From: Latrodectus hesperus
Taxonomy: Eukaryota > Arthropoda > Arachnida > Araneae > Theridiidae
Reading direction: 5' to 3'
DNA: 64,000 nucleotides
Assembly (NCBI GenBank): GCA_037975125.1
Contig: CM075850.1
Coordinates: forward strand, 128,042,366 to 128,106,365
Position 1 is the stretch's first letter, and every line of letters starts with the position of its first letter. The position numbers and the translations under genes are program-made. Below the pieces are notes generated by a model. The model was not told the DNA's origin. It worked only from the letters and a program-made list of their open reading frames with translations, and searched no databases. Of this stretch, positions 40,716 to 51,844 are shown one piece after another.

Positions 40716-41504
40716 ATTAATGAAATTAAATGTAAGTACTTGCGTATTTGTATAAATAAAATCCTTCCTCAGATCGACTTCTGTACCGAAGGAATAACTG
40801 ATGAAATGTAATAAAATTTATATCAGAATGTAGTTCTCTGAATTTGGCTAAGTTCCATTCTGAGAACTTGATAACAGCGCTAATAGTAAATTTAAAATGT
40901 AACTAACGCTGATTTGAAATCTGAATTTGCTTAGGCTCAAATGTAAAGGTGTAACACAATTTCGGAATTTTGCGTACTTCAAAAATGAAGCTTATAGTTT
41001 TCTTCCCATTAAAAAAATGTGTATACTTGTTGCACGGATAGGGAAAATATGGACGGCGATGGTTAATATTTTATGTACATTCCCCTATAACGTAATTATT
41101 TTAAAATAAAATAATGATATTTATATACGTTCTGATTTTTGAAATTGTTTTCAACGATTGCAACGAATGTATTTTCGTTTTTCCCAACAGGCCACCGATT
41201 AGAAATGCATTGGAACAAAAATGGAAGAATATAGCGATTTTAATACTTAATAATTTCGAAAGTGAAATGCATTTTTAAGCGTTCTGCATCTCCTTCGATT
41301 AATTTGTAACTGCTTAATTAGTAAGAGCCTCATTTCGTTTTGCCATTCAGAGTTGGACAAAATTAAATAAATCTCGTTAAAAAGTATCTAATGTAATATC
41401 TTGTCAGCAATTATTTTTTTTCCTTAAAGCTGAGTATTTTTTTCTCTGGTAGCTACGGTTTGTGAAATCGACTGTCTACACCGGTTAATTCATAAATTTA
41501 AAAG

Positions 41505-41700
<196 letters not shown>

Positions 41701-42199
41701 TGCATATTAATGAATCTATCTTACATTTAAAACTGAATAAAAGTTAAAATGAATCGCATAACAATGCGATGATAAATTACCTAAGTTTATCTTACAAATT
41801 ATCTCTAAAAAATAATCTAGACATTGGGAATTAAAGTATTTTTTTATGTCTATGAAATGAAATTGAAGTTATATATATGCAAAATTTAAAACATATATCT
41901 ATGTATATTTATTTTTACAAATTTTTATTGATTTATTTTACTTTGATTTTATTTATTTTGATGGAACTATTACAGCAACAACATATTAAATTCTTTAAAC
42001 TCAAAAAATGTTTTTGCTTATTGAAATTATATTTGTATTTGTTGGTAAAATGTCTTTGATAGACTTAAAAGAAAAAAAAGTTAAGATTGTCGCCAAATAA
42101 TGCTTACTTCTGGCGTTTTTTTATTTACCACACCCATCGCCAGTTTAAACGTGATTTCCCTTGAATGGTAGCCTCAAGAGAACTTAAAAATTTCCTTAG

Positions 42200-42394
42200 C
42201 TTTTGAATGTGAAGATGTAGAAAAGAATTGGGCGCTTATGCCATGGGTTATGCGTCGTTGGCCAGCAAACGGGCAGAAGGTTACTCGAGTTCATCGCTCC
42301 ACATCTGACTTTGCAATGTACCGCATGTGTATGAAGATTCAGGTCGTACGCCTTGAATGCGTCTGGTCTGATCCGAACCGTTTTACCTCCTGGG
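42200..42394 (+). CDS. Exon 2 of the secreted-protein gene
   Basis: 195 bases, phase 1 to phase 1. Acceptor TTTCCTTAG (42191-42199), donor GTGAGT at 42395. Reads AFECEDVEKNWALMPW, VMRRWPANGQKVTRV, then TSDFAMYRMCMKIQVV and ends NRFTSW. It is open only in this phase with exon 1, and notably GC-rich compared with the flanking intron. Contains three Cys and several Trp. An open frame on the opposite strand (42196-42423) is taken as chance. Confidence 0.75.
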
Positions 42395-42856
42395 GTGAGT
42401 ATGTTTTCTTCAACGACCGTCACATAAAATCATCTTAAAGCTGCCAAATTAATGGTGGACATTTTAGAATACACTGTGCATTATTACAGCAAGTTTCTTC
42501 ATTTTAATTAAAACATGTCATTAGGTTGTTTTTTTTTAAATTTCATTTTTATAAGAACTGAAAAAAATTCCTTTTATTTTTTGTATTCAAATCTTGTTTT
42601 GTAGTTATGCACTTCAAAATGGAAAGCTTAGTAAGAAATGTACTCGTAGAAGAATTAAATCATTAGACAAATCTCTTATTTTTAGTTAATGAATATTATC
42701 GTGTTAATTGGCAATTATTATTATAAATTCTTAAAAAATAAGTCTCCGTATTCACTCCCCACGTATTCAATACTAAGACGATTTTTTTATAAATGTAATA
42801 TTTATATTCCGCAAAGAAGAAAACTTGAAACATTTATCAAAAAAATTCTCTCCGAC

Positions 42857-43024
42857 GAAGCATTCGGAGTGCCATCGGTTCAACAGTTCGTGGGTTCGAA
42901 TCCCACCTTGGGCTTGAATGTTTGTAGTGATTCGGAATCCACTTTAAACCGCAGGTTCCGGTCTAGTTAGCCCTCGTGAGCAAAAAATGACCGTTGAGTG
43001 ACAAACAAACTGAAGCATTCGGAG
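42857..43024 (+). mobile_element. SINE A, 5'-truncated, 13-bp duplication
   Basis: Copy at 42870-43011, starting just before TCGGTTCAACAGTTCGTGGG, i.e. in the anticodon region, so the A box is absent. Flanked by GAAGCATTCGGAG at 42857-42869 and 43012-43024. Confidence 0.88.
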
Positions 43025-43139
43025 AACAAGGGGATTCCGACTCCTAGTGTACTTAAGTAGTTGGAATTGAACTCAGCACTTTCTTCTCCAAAGACTAAGA
43101 TCGTACCAACAGAATTGGCAGGGAAATATTAACACTCCA

Positions 43140-43600
43140 ATATTCCGTTCAAAAGTTCGTGAGTTCGAACCCATATTCTGGCTTCTATGTACGGAATACA
43201 ATTCAAATATTGGGTCCTGCTTCAATTAGACTTTTTGGCCAAAGAATAACCTTCGATCGATTAGCAAACTACTTACCGTCATGTTACTTCAAATCCAGTT
43301 ATCCACAATTGCTGCTTTTTGTTTTTTTATTTCATTTTCGATTGCCTGTTTCCACCGGCAGATTCTGCTAAAAAAACCCTGCCCTCAAACTACCTCACAG
43401 TTTTGAGTCACTGTCAAACGAACACCTGGTTTGGTGTTCCTATTATTCTGTGCTGACAACTGAATAATGAGTGATTTGGGTTTCATATTAACAGTTTGTG
43501 GGTTCGATATTTGTTCAGGTGGGGATGTTTGTATAGCTGGGGATCCATTTCAAATTCCAAGATTCGGTCTAATTAAACCCCATTTGTATTAACCCTTATA
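43140..43600 (+). mobile_element. Two decayed SINE A copies
   Basis: One at about 43140-43260 (TTCAAAAGTTCGTGAGTTCG), one at about 43485-43585 (TTAACAGTTTGTGGGTTCGA, then ATGTTTGTATAGCTGGGGAT). Bodies are badly diverged. Confidence 0.5.
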
Positions 43601-43999
43601 AATAAACACAGCCCATCTCCTAATACCTTACACCACCAGCAGAAAAAGTGGACCCAATGAAGCATCAAATACCCTGCACAGCGATTTTCGGCTGGGTTAG
43701 GTATTGAACCCGTTACTTTCTAGACTCTTAACGCCCTTATGTAATGAGGATTCTCAACTGCAATTGCGTCATTCGTACTATTGTTTCTATTTTTCGTTAG
43801 TTTCTGGTTGAATATTTGTGCCGATTGAAGCCTCTAAAGCACTGCAAAATACTTCATAATCTTGAATTGTGGTTAAAGGACGAAGTATACATCTGAGTCT
43901 ACATCATCCTATTTTCGAATAGAAAAATATGCTTAGATTACCAGTATAGGAAGGAACGGAGAAGTTTACGTAATGACAAAGCCAGCTTAAAATTTAGCT

Positions 44000-44169
44000 C
44001 CTAATCTAGCCCCTCCTTCGGTTCAACAGTTTGTGGGTTCGAATCCCACCTTGAGCATGGGTGTTTGTAGTATTTCGGAATCCACACTTTAAGCCGTAAG
44101 TACCGGTCTAATTAGCCCTCGTGTGCAAAAAATGACCGTTGAGCGACAAACCAAACCTAATCTAGCCCC
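44000..44169 (+). mobile_element. SINE A, 5'-truncated, 14-bp duplication
   Basis: Copy at 44014-44155, beginning TCCTTCGGTTCAACAGTTTG in the anticodon region. Flanked by CCTAATCTAGCCCC at 44000-44013 and 44156-44169. Confidence 0.88.
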
Positions 44170-44485
44170 ATATAATTTTGTTAAATCCCTTTTACTACGT
44201 AGAAAATGTTGAATGACAGCAAACATTTACACATGCGAGATATTTTTACTGTAAATTAATGAAATAATCTATCTAGCTGTATGTTCCTTACTTTCAACAG
44301 CAAGAAAAATATAGTTAAATATTTTTTTAATTCTAAAATTTTTCATTACTTTTTATAGAAAATTACGTCAAATACTCCTATTTTTGTTATTCAATTAGTG
44401 TGAACAAAACTATATGTAATCGTAATAATTTAATTATTGCATAATTTATGAACCGTGTTGCTGACTGTACTCTTTTATTTTCTAG

Positions 44486-44509
44486 AACCAACTTGGCAGA
44501 GTTTCAGAG
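44486..44509 (+). CDS. Exon 3: 24-base microexon
   Basis: Acceptor TTTTATTTTCTAG ends at 44485, donor GTAAGT starts at 44510. In phase 1 it reads EPTWQSFR with the borrowed base. Both splice sites are strong and the phase links exons 2 and 4 without a stop. As it is so short, homology or RNA data would be needed for certainty. Confidence 0.6.
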
Positions 44510-44689
44510 GTAAGTTTCTATTTTCTATTCCTAAATGCATTTTATAATTTACAGTGCAATTATTAATTTTCATTTTTATTTCTTCGAATGCATGATATTT
44601 TTACTGCTTTAAATTGCATAATTTATTACAGTATACTTAAATTTTAATAAATTACTTATATTCTCAATCTTTGCCCATTTAAAAGTCGA

Positions 44690-44850
44690 GCTGATAACTG
44701 TAGGGTAAGTGGTTTGATCTTGAGTTCAAACTTTTGGGTTCGATTCCCGTCACGGATGTTAATATTGAAGAGAATTGGTATTCATTTGAAATCGTAGGTT
44801 TCTAGTCGAATTAGCTCCCACGAAAAAAATGTGATTACAGAACCAGCAAT
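44690..44850 (+). mobile_element. Decayed SINE A
   Basis: GTCGAGCTGATAACTGTAGG head, TGGGTTCGATTCCCGTCACG B box, ATTCATTTGAAATCGTAGGT body. Many substitutions. Confidence 0.55.
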
Positions 44851-45119
44851 GCACCAAGCCTTCATTTTTAGAATAGTAATTTCATATTAACCTCCGTAAA
44901 AACTGCTTTTTTATATGTTTCATTTTAAGCTTCGTGATAACTACATTTTATATAGTATACGATAATAATAAGTCTTGAAAGTTCTCGAAAATGAGATCTA
45001 AAATTAGAAATATTTCCAAAATATTTTATTTTAATTTTTACAATAATATTGTAGTGTTTGTTCTATAGAAGTAAACACACTCAGAGCCGTTGTTGTTGCA
45101 CCAGCATGCTTCCCTGTCT

Positions 45120-45335
45120 CTAGCCCCGAGTGGCCGAGCTGGCAGCCGAATGGTTACGCTCTTGCCTTCGGTTCAACAGTTCGTGGGTTCGAATCCCACA
45201 TTGGGCATGGATGTTTGTAGTGGTTCGGAATCCACTTTAAACCGTAGGTCCCTGTCTAATTAGCCCTCGTGTGCAAAAAAATGACCGTTGAGCGACAAAC
45301 AAACATAACCAACCAAACCAAACCCTAGCCCCGAG
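45120..45335 (+). mobile_element. SINE A, full length, 11-bp duplication
   Basis: Copy at 45131-45324 with complete head (one G missing in GGTTACGCTC), B box, body and a long CAAACCAAACC-type tail. Flanked by CTAGCCCCGAG at 45120-45130 and 45325-45335. Confidence 0.9.
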
Positions 45336-45364
45336 ATGGACTTTACCAGTAGCAGCCGGATATC

Positions 45365-45750
45365 AACTCAGGGCCATGGAAGCCTAGTGATTAGGGTATC
45401 GGCCTTCCATCCGGAAGGACGGGGTTTGATTCCCAATGCCGCCAAAGACCTACCGAGTACATGCGATATATATGCTCGTTAAATCTGTGAAATCGAAAGT
45501 CCTGTGGTCGGTCGTTGAGCAGTTACCATGGGTGCAATGGTCTGGAGAAAATTCCCTCCCCCTTTACCGATCAATGTCAAAATTGAGGGAGTGGATCCTC
45601 TGGTGGTGCCATCTATCGGAGGATTTAAAGAGCAAAGACGTATTTTCGCCTTAATGGTGCTCTGATTAAAACGAAAGACGCTCCCTATTGACTTAAATTC
45701 GCATTGCCAAGGCATAGCAAGCTTGGCTTGTCCAAGTGTCATAAGTAGCA
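45365..45750 (+). mobile_element. SINE C, most complete copy
   Basis: Head GGGCCATGGAAGCCTAGTGA, anticodon arm GGCCTTCCATCCGGAAGG, B box region GGGTTTGATTCCC, then the body to GGTGCTCTGATTAAAACG and the 3' end GCTTGGCTTGTCCAAGTGTC. It shows the intact TTAA that is occupied in the 39847-40715 copy. Confidence 0.85.
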
Positions 45751-45752
45751 AT

Positions 45753-45817
45753 TCGAACAAATAGATTTAATTAAATTAATTAAAACACAACTCGAACAAA
45801 TAGATTTAATTAAAATT
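45753..45817. repeat. Short tandem duplication, 39-bp period
   Basis: TCGAACAAATAGATTTAATT occurs at 45753 and 45792, directly after the end of SINE C. Confidence 0.85.
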
Positions 45818-45939
45818 AGTAATTTGATTATGGCCCTGCAAGGTCAACAGAACAAACACCCAAGGAGGGCCAGCTGAACCTCCTCGTTCGTTTGTTACAG
45901 ACAATCTCTTTCCACAATCGCCACGACTACAGTGCCATC

Positions 45940-46070
45940 ACGTGAAGAGAATCAGAAGTATTCTAACACTACGAATATGTTCTGCAAAAAACCAGATCAC
46001 AAGAATAGAAAAAATTGCGAAATATTTTTATCGTGTAGAAATGTTTTCAGAAATTTGTCCCCTAACGGTC
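45940..46070 (+). pseudogene. Possible retroelement zinc-knuckle fragment
   Basis: The open frame 45932-46144 includes MFCKKPDHKNRKNCEIF, a CxxxxxH-type pattern similar to gag knuckles (FCKKxxHxxxxC). Nothing else of a gag or pol gene is nearby. Weak; may be coincidence. Confidence 0.3.
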
Positions 46071-46194
46071 ATACGGATATCACAATTGGTAATTCTGTTT
46101 CATATTTAATCGTGATGTTAGTGCGATTTTCACAGAGAATTTAATTATCTTGTGCACAGTGTGGCCGATGTTGGTTTGGGCGTTCGCTCCGGTT

Positions 46195-46475
46195 ATGGTG
46201 TTAGAATGTTCGAATACTGATCCAACCAAAGATCCATTGTGTCCACTAATGGCGTCTGGAGCATATTAAATAGGTCGTAGACGCAATGTCTTCCATGTGA
46301 AATAATACCTTTGGGGGGGTTGACCAGCCGAGTTCTAAAGGTCTTCTGCTTGGCCCCTGCTTTTGAATTACTATGAGTCACCAACTTTCGGACCTTCGAT
46401 AGCACACACACAATATACCCCTTTATATAATATACCATCACTTCCACCCCTTGAAGGTTTGAAAAGAAGGAAATG
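46195..46475 (-). repeat. Repeat family E copy, minus strand
   Basis: The reverse complement reads AGGGGTGGAAGTGATGG, then CATGGAAGACATTGCGTC and GGATCAGTATTCGAACATTC, in the same order as in 7196-7700. Confidence 0.5.
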
Positions 46476-46554
46476 TTTCTGAAATATATAAAGCCATAAT
46501 ACAGCAAGAAATTACACAATTTGCATACATGTTATGTTGTTACTTAAGACACTA

Positions 46555-47475
46555 AGAGAAGCCAAGCTTATTTTGCCGTCGGCTATGCGAATTTAAGTTT
46601 GTAAAGTGCGTCTTTCGTTTAACTAGAGTATAAAAAAAGTACGACTTTGTTATAAGATTCCTCCGACAGATGGCTCCACTCCTTCATTTTTGACATTGAT
46701 CTGGAGGGGAAGGAAATTTTCTCCCCTACCATTACATCCATGGAAGCTGCTAAATTTACCGTCCACGGGACTTTCGCTTCCGCAGATTTAACGAACATCG
46801 CACCCGAGATCCGCAGCAGGGTTACAGCTGCTCACCGATGCTTTTTCGGCTTAAAAAAGTACCTAAAATCTACTTTCGTCAGTCGAAAAACAAACATTTT
46901 GATATACAAATGCTTGATTCTGCCTATTCTCACTTATTCATCTGAAACGTGGACACTGAGAAGGACAAAGAAACCATCTCCATTTTTGAAAGAAAAACTT
47001 TAAGAAGCATCTTTGGTGGAATAAAATGTGAGAATACATGATGAAGAACTACTGAGCTCTATAAACTATATAAAGAACCAAATATTATTAAATTGATCTC
47101 CATACAAAGATTATAAAATGGGCAGGACATTTGAGCCGGATGAACGACAATCGGGTGACAAAAAATTTTTCTTGGCTCGCCCCATTTCATTAGAAGAAGA
47201 CGACCGAAACTCCAATGGCGTGACTGCCTTGAAAACGACCTAAAAACACTAAAAGTGTCAAACTGGATGACCTTGTCCAAAAATAGGGGGTCCTGGTATG
47301 CACTTCTGAGGAAGGCGAAGGCCCACCCTGGGCTGTCAGGGCAATGAAGATTTAACGAACACGTATATTGCATTTTCTTGGTGGGTCTTTGACGACATTG
47401 GGAATGGAACCGGACGCCCACTCTTTCGGACGGAAGGCCGATGCCTTAACCACTAAGCTACCACAGCCCTTTCGC
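46555..47475 (-). mobile_element. SINE C on minus strand, split by a LINE
   Basis: The 3' part (46555-46797) includes GTCGGCTATGCGAATTTAAG and GACAGATGGCTCCACTCC in complement. The 5' part with the tRNA-like head (GGCATCGGCCTTCCGTCCG in complement) is at 47348-47475. A perfect 14-bp repeat AGATTTAACGAACA (46784-46797, 47348-47361) marks the insertion between them. Confidence 0.85.
46798..47347 (+). mobile_element. 5'-truncated LINE (RT C-terminus) inside SINE C
   Basis: Encodes IAPEIRSRVTAAHRCFFGL, then FVSRKTNILIYKCLILPILT and YSSETWTLRRT (to about 46960), and after frame changes GHLSRMNDNRVTKNF (about 47125-47170) and GWAFAFLRSA-like sequence in the complement. These are the closing blocks of the reverse transcriptase and C-terminus of an RTE-like or related LINE, a different family from L1-type copies. 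Stops at about 47001 and beyond. Open frame 46740-47003 fuses SINE sequence to the RT and is not a gene. Confidence 0.8.
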
Positions 47476-47673
47476 ATACATATACACTTCCTAACTATAT
47501 TACAAGCATATTAATTAATGTATTTGAATGGTATATTAGAATATTTTTTACCCCTTATTTTAATTAAATACAAATTCATGAATTAGAGTTTTGAATTCTT
47601 TCGAATTTTATCGATTCATTTATAACGATTTGTGAGAAAGTGAGTGCTCAAGCATAATTTCTTTTTGTTCTAG

Positions 47674-47781
47674 TTACTTGGGGCATAAACGTCCTCAGTT
47701 CTCGAGTCTTTGCCAGATTGCCCAGAACAGAAAGCAAAGCAAGAAGTGAAGGATTTGTGAAACTGGCCGGAGGATGCTCAG
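47674..47781 (+). CDS. Exon 4 of the secreted-protein gene
   Basis: 108 bases, phase 1 to phase 1. Acceptor TTTTTGTTCTAG ends at 47673, donor GTGAGT at 47782. Reads VTWGINVLSSRVFARLPRTE then SKARSEGFVKLAGGCS. Strong, GC-rich against its flanks, no frame problem. Confidence 0.8.
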
Positions 47782-48199
47782 GTGAGTACTGCATAGTTTC
47801 CTGGCAAGTATTTCGTGTGCTTGTTAGTTTATAGCTTTGATTTATTGAAATATTTGAGAAATATATATTAAACGTACTTTGAAAATACATACAGTGGGTG
47901 ATCGGTTAACTAACAAGTCAGACGGCAAGCAAACCTGACAAAGTACACTTCCAGGAAATATTTTGTTTTCGAACAACGAACATATATTCGGATAACGAAC
48001 TAATACGAATTCTAACGAACACTTCTCTTCTCTCGGAACATGATGCACAGGATTGCCAAACCCAAAGGAGCAAAAGTCGTTTCTCATCTCTTGAATTATG
48101 CTACTTGCTTATTGAACTTCAAAGTTCTATATTATAAAAAAAAATTTCCAATAGCGTATTTACAGCCAATATAGACCATCAGTTTCAATATTTTTTTTC

Positions 48200-48495
48200 C
48201 AACGGCGGGCACACTTGGGTGACGAACCCTATGCCACAACAAGGCCAGAGACTGCTACTCATTTGTCGTTACCCAGCGGGCACCTGTGAACCAAGTGACG
48301 GAGGCGAGTAGCGTTACCCGCGCCATACCACCACAATCCCGTTTAAAGGGTGGGCCACATCCATCCATACAACAACACAGAAGAAAGGACAGAGGAACAC
48401 AAAGAAGGAAAGAAACATCCATGCCCGAACCGGGATTTGAACCCGGGACCCACAGCTCAGGAGTCAGGAACGCTAACCTCTCAGCCATCGATCGG
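48200..48495 (-). mobile_element. SINE B, minus strand
   Basis: Full SINE B in reverse complement: TTCCAACGGCGGGCACAC at the left, GTGACGGAGGCGAGTAGCG, the B box GAACCGGGATTTGAACCCGG and the head end AGCCATCGATCGGC at the right. Confidence 0.85.
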
Positions 48496-48683
48496 CTGAA
48501 TTAAAAACGTTGTAATGAAACATTGGTTATCACTTAAGCCAATCAGAGCCGACCATTTTGCTATGTTTTATTCCATTTTCCGCTACTGTTCTCAATTCAA
48601 CCCCAGACAACTTACTTCGATACTATCATTAGTTAACACTATACTCTGCTGGCCAATATATATGGCTGAATACTTTTTCAAAT

Positions 48684-48980
48684 GGCGGGCACACGAGGGT
48701 TGAACCCTATGCCACAACATGGCCGGAAACTGCTACTCATGTGTCGTGACCCAGCGGGCACCTGTGAACCAAGTCACGGAGGCGAATAGCGTTACCCGCG
48801 CCATACCACCACAAACCCGTTTATAGGGCGGGCCACATTCATACAACATCACAAAAGAAAGGACAGAGAAACACAGAAAGAACAGAGAAGGAAAGAGACA
48901 TCCATGCCCGAACCGGGATTTGAACCCGGGACCCACAGCTCAGGAGTCAGGAACGCTAACCTCTCAGCCATCGGTCGGCC
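48684..48980 (-). mobile_element. SINE B, minus strand
   Basis: A second copy 190 bp from the previous one, same orientation. ATGGCGGGCACACGAGGG at the left, CCATCGGTCGGCC at the right. Shares the GAACCGGGATTTGAACCCGG variant of the B box with its neighbour, so they belong to the same subfamily. Confidence 0.85.
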
Positions 48981-49207
48981 TCTCAGTTTCAAAATTGATT
49001 TCATTCAAATCGAGACTGATTTCATTCTGAGCATCCCCCCCCCTTTCATTGGTGGAAGTGGGCCGATGTCAGAGCAATGGTCTTAGAATGGCACCCAAAC
49101 CAAGCTGATATCAGTAAGGTTAGAGTTCTTCACAACAACAATGCTATTAATTACTTCTGGGAAGTCTTAAAAAAAGAGTGCAAATCAATCAATATTGGTC
49201 ATGTTTT

Positions 49208-49405
49208 TCAATCTCCCGTAGCCGAGCTGGCAGCCGAATGGTTAACGCTCTTGACTTCGGTTCAACAGTTCGTGGGTTCGAATCCCACCTTGGGCATGGA
49301 TGTTTGTAGTGGTTCGGAATCCACTTTAAAACGTAGGTCCCGGTCTAATTAGCCCTTGTGTGCAAAAAATGACTGAACGACAAGCCAACCAAACCATCAA
49401 TCTCC
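49208..49405 (+). mobile_element. SINE A, full length, 9-bp duplication
   Basis: Copy at 49217-49396. Head GCCGAGCTGGCAGCCGAATG, B box, body (GACCGTTGAG shortened to GACTGAACG) and tail. Flanked by TCAATCTCC at 49208-49216 and 49397-49405. Confidence 0.85.
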
Positions 49406-49639
49406 AGTAAGCAAAAAATGTAAAGCTCTGATTAATGTATGCAAGACAATATTTATTATTTTTATAATAAACTTACTAAGAAACTATCACCCTTTTTAAT
49501 TTAATTTTAAGTGTCTCCAGAACGAATGAATCGATTTAACATAAAAAACTAGATAAATAAATGATCTGTTAACGAACAATTCTGATAGCGAATGTAATCT
49601 TGTAACGGATTATTTTCGTTAACCTATCACCTACTGTAA

Positions 49640-50335
49640 TATGAAATTTTGATTATAATTCTCCATTTGACTTTAGAATTGTTTTGGTATCGCTATCTAA
49701 AATTTAAAGCTACTTTTTAAAATTCATTTTTTTCTTAATGAGATGAAATATCCCCAGTGAGATTTCAAATTTAGAATCTGCAATCCAGGGTTCGTGGACA
49801 GTCTTTAATTTTGTTATTTAAACGGAATATATTCTTTTTTCTTGCATTTATTTACCAATTTTCGACGCAGTTTCTATAAAACTGTATTTGGTGGAATATT
49901 TATTTTCATTTGTTCTTTAAATTTTTACATTAGAAATCAGATATAATTTTTGTAGAAATTTAGTGGAAATAATGGAGAAGAGTCATAACTTGCGTATCTA
50001 GTTTTAATTAATTACGTTATTATATCAGGAAAATATAGAATTCTTTGTACTAGTAGTATTCATGTTTATTAAAAGATTGGTTCAAATAAATAAATTTTCA
50101 CATTTCTACAATTTGTTTTATATCGAATTCTCTTCATCATACACATTATATCTAAGCAATGCAACCTTAAAGATGTAAATAATTTCAAATCCTTAAAAGT
50201 TTTGGAGTTTAAACCTTTAAATACTTATTTCCAGTTATACTTTAAAAAGGTATTTTAAGGGAAATGTTTTCTTTTAGTTATAAAGTCTTTGCATGAGATT
50301 TATCACCCAACCCCAAAAAGAGTATTACTAATAGA
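49640..50335. other. AT-rich intron stretch, nothing recognised
   Basis: No SINE box, coding potential or terminal repeats seen. Confidence 0.45.
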
Positions 50336-50339
50336 AAAT

Positions 50340-50500
50340 AACACCTCTTGAGACCCGAGGCGGAAGATGAATGTCTTACATTGTAGCCTTCAATTCAGCT
50401 GTTCTTAAGCTCGATTCCTACCTCGTGTGTAGATATATTTAGTGTATAAATTATAATCCACACTTAAAACTAAGAGTAATACTAATAGAAAAACGGTCCT
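50340..50500 (+). mobile_element. Decayed SINE A
   Basis: CTTCAATTCAGCTGTTCTTAAGCTCGATTCCTACC corresponds, with many changes, to the anticodon and B box region; a diverged body follows. A similar decayed stretch follows the next SINE at about 50710-50830, which suggests that the younger copy split an old duplicate. Confidence 0.45.
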
Positions 50501-50515
50501 CATGGGACCCTAGGC

Positions 50516-50721
50516 GGAAGATGAAAAGCCGAGCTGGCAGCCGAATGGTTAGCGCTCTTGCCTTTGGTTCAATAGTTCGTGGGTTCGAATCCCACTTTGG
50601 GCATGGATGCTTGTAGTGGTTCGGAATCCACTTTAAACCGTAGGTCCCGGTCTAATAAGCCCTCGTGTGCAAAAAATGACCGTTGAGCGATAAACAAACA
50701 ACAAACAAAAGGAAGATGAAA
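50516..50721 (+). mobile_element. SINE A, full length, 11-bp duplication
   Basis: Copy at 50527-50710 with head, B box, body and tail. Flanked by GGAAGATGAAA at 50516-50526 and 50711-50721. Confidence 0.9.
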
Positions 50722-51094
50722 GTCTTGCACTGTAGTCTTCAATTCAACTGTTTCCAAGTTCGATTCCTACCTCGAGTGTGAATTTGTGTAGATTGGAATC
50801 CATACTCAAAGCTGAAAGTCGTAGTGCGAGAAGGAAAAAAATGCACGGTAGAGCAATAATCAAACCAATCTCTTGGAAAAATTTAAAAAAAGCGTATTAC
50901 TCCTTTTCTGATAAATTTACAGTTCCAAAAATATTTTCCTACTTTTTAATCGTCTCAAAAATACGTCAATGCATTTATTATTGGTTTAGAATAGAAACAG
51001 ATTTTTTAATTTTTGCAAACATTCCAAGAAGTGCCTCATATTAAAATAGGTCGGCCACAACTTGAAAATTCCTTAATGTATATCTCTTTTTCAG

Positions 51095-51192
51095 ATGGGA
51101 AATTTCTGGGTCATCGCTACATGAAGGGCCTGGACACGGCCGCCGTTTTGATTTATGACGCCAATGGCTACATCGCTGGAATACAAAATGGA
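51095..51192 (+). CDS. Exon 5 of the secreted-protein gene
   Basis: 98 bases, phase 1 to phase 0. Acceptor ATCTCTTTTTCAG ends at 51094, donor GTAAGT at 51193. Reads DGKFLGHRYMKGLDTAAVLI then YDANGYIAGIQNG. The segment has the look of a conserved beta-rich domain core. Codon use is GC-rich at third positions in contrast to the flanking DNA. Confidence 0.85.
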
Positions 51193-51840
51193 GTAAGTGA
51201 TCGAAGTCATTCTTTTTGTAATCCTCTCTCATTTATTCAATTACCCTGAATTCTCATGCAGGACGATGTAAAGGGGAACACTACAGTTCCTTACTCTGAT
51301 AGGTTTCGGGCTACTTTCTTCTATTTAAATGAGTGAATCACTGTAATTAATAATGTATCACATCGAATTCATAATATAAAAATGAAATGAAATGCAGTCT
51401 ATCTTATTGTTTACTTATGTTATCTTATTGTTTGTAAAAATTGTTTACGCCAGTGAACTTCACAGTACTCAGCTCAAATGAGCTACTGGAGAGAAAAACG
51501 GAGCCGCTACAGAAGAATCCCAATTTTGCGACCCCGAGCTCTCAAATACTATGGACAATTCAAATTAAGCTAACAATTCATTACAAATAATTAGGGAAAA
51601 TCAACAAGTATGTACAAAAATGTTTGGAGTAATAAAACAATATTATACTAAGTAAAAAAAATAAACTGGTTTGTGAATGACATGAATATTAACAAATGGT
51701 GATTGTGCTACAAACTAAGTGAGAAATAGGGGATAAATTACAAAATTTGTGAAAGATATGAAGAGCTATGCAAAGTAAGGCAGAGTTTTAGGTAAATGGG
51801 TGAGGCAAGAGGATAGATGCGACACAGGGTTGGAGGAGGA
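51193..51840. other. Intron stretch, nothing recognised
   Basis: 51460-51560 is slightly GC-richer (ACGGAGCCGCTACAGAAGAA) but matches nothing in the window. Confidence 0.4.
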
Positions 51841-51844
51841 GTTA

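Larger units (their letters stand above)
47890..49638. mobile_element. pogo/Tigger-like DNA transposon relic with three SINEs inside
   Basis: Proposed element 47892-49636 between TA dinucleotides. Left end CAGTGGGTGATCGGTTAAC, right end (complement) CAGTAGGTGATAGGTTAAC: a 19-bp inverted repeat with few mismatches. Both ends are followed by AACGAA-type short repeats. Interior pieces (47910-48190, 48496-48683, 48981-49207, 49406-49600) are interrupted by SINE B at about 48200 and 48684 and SINE A at 49217. A frame around 49070-49200 (LRVLHNNNAINYFWEVLKKE-like) might be a transposase scrap. The superfamily is inferred from the TA target and the GTTAACGAA-type ends. Confidence 0.55.

Noticed and set aside
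42196..42423. Minus-strand open frame opposite exon 2
   Set aside because: No splice or similarity support, while the + strand has both splice sites and the correct phase.
46740..47003. A gene beginning MEAAKFTVHG
   Set aside because: The first 19 codons are antisense SINE C; the RT part is a separate insertion.
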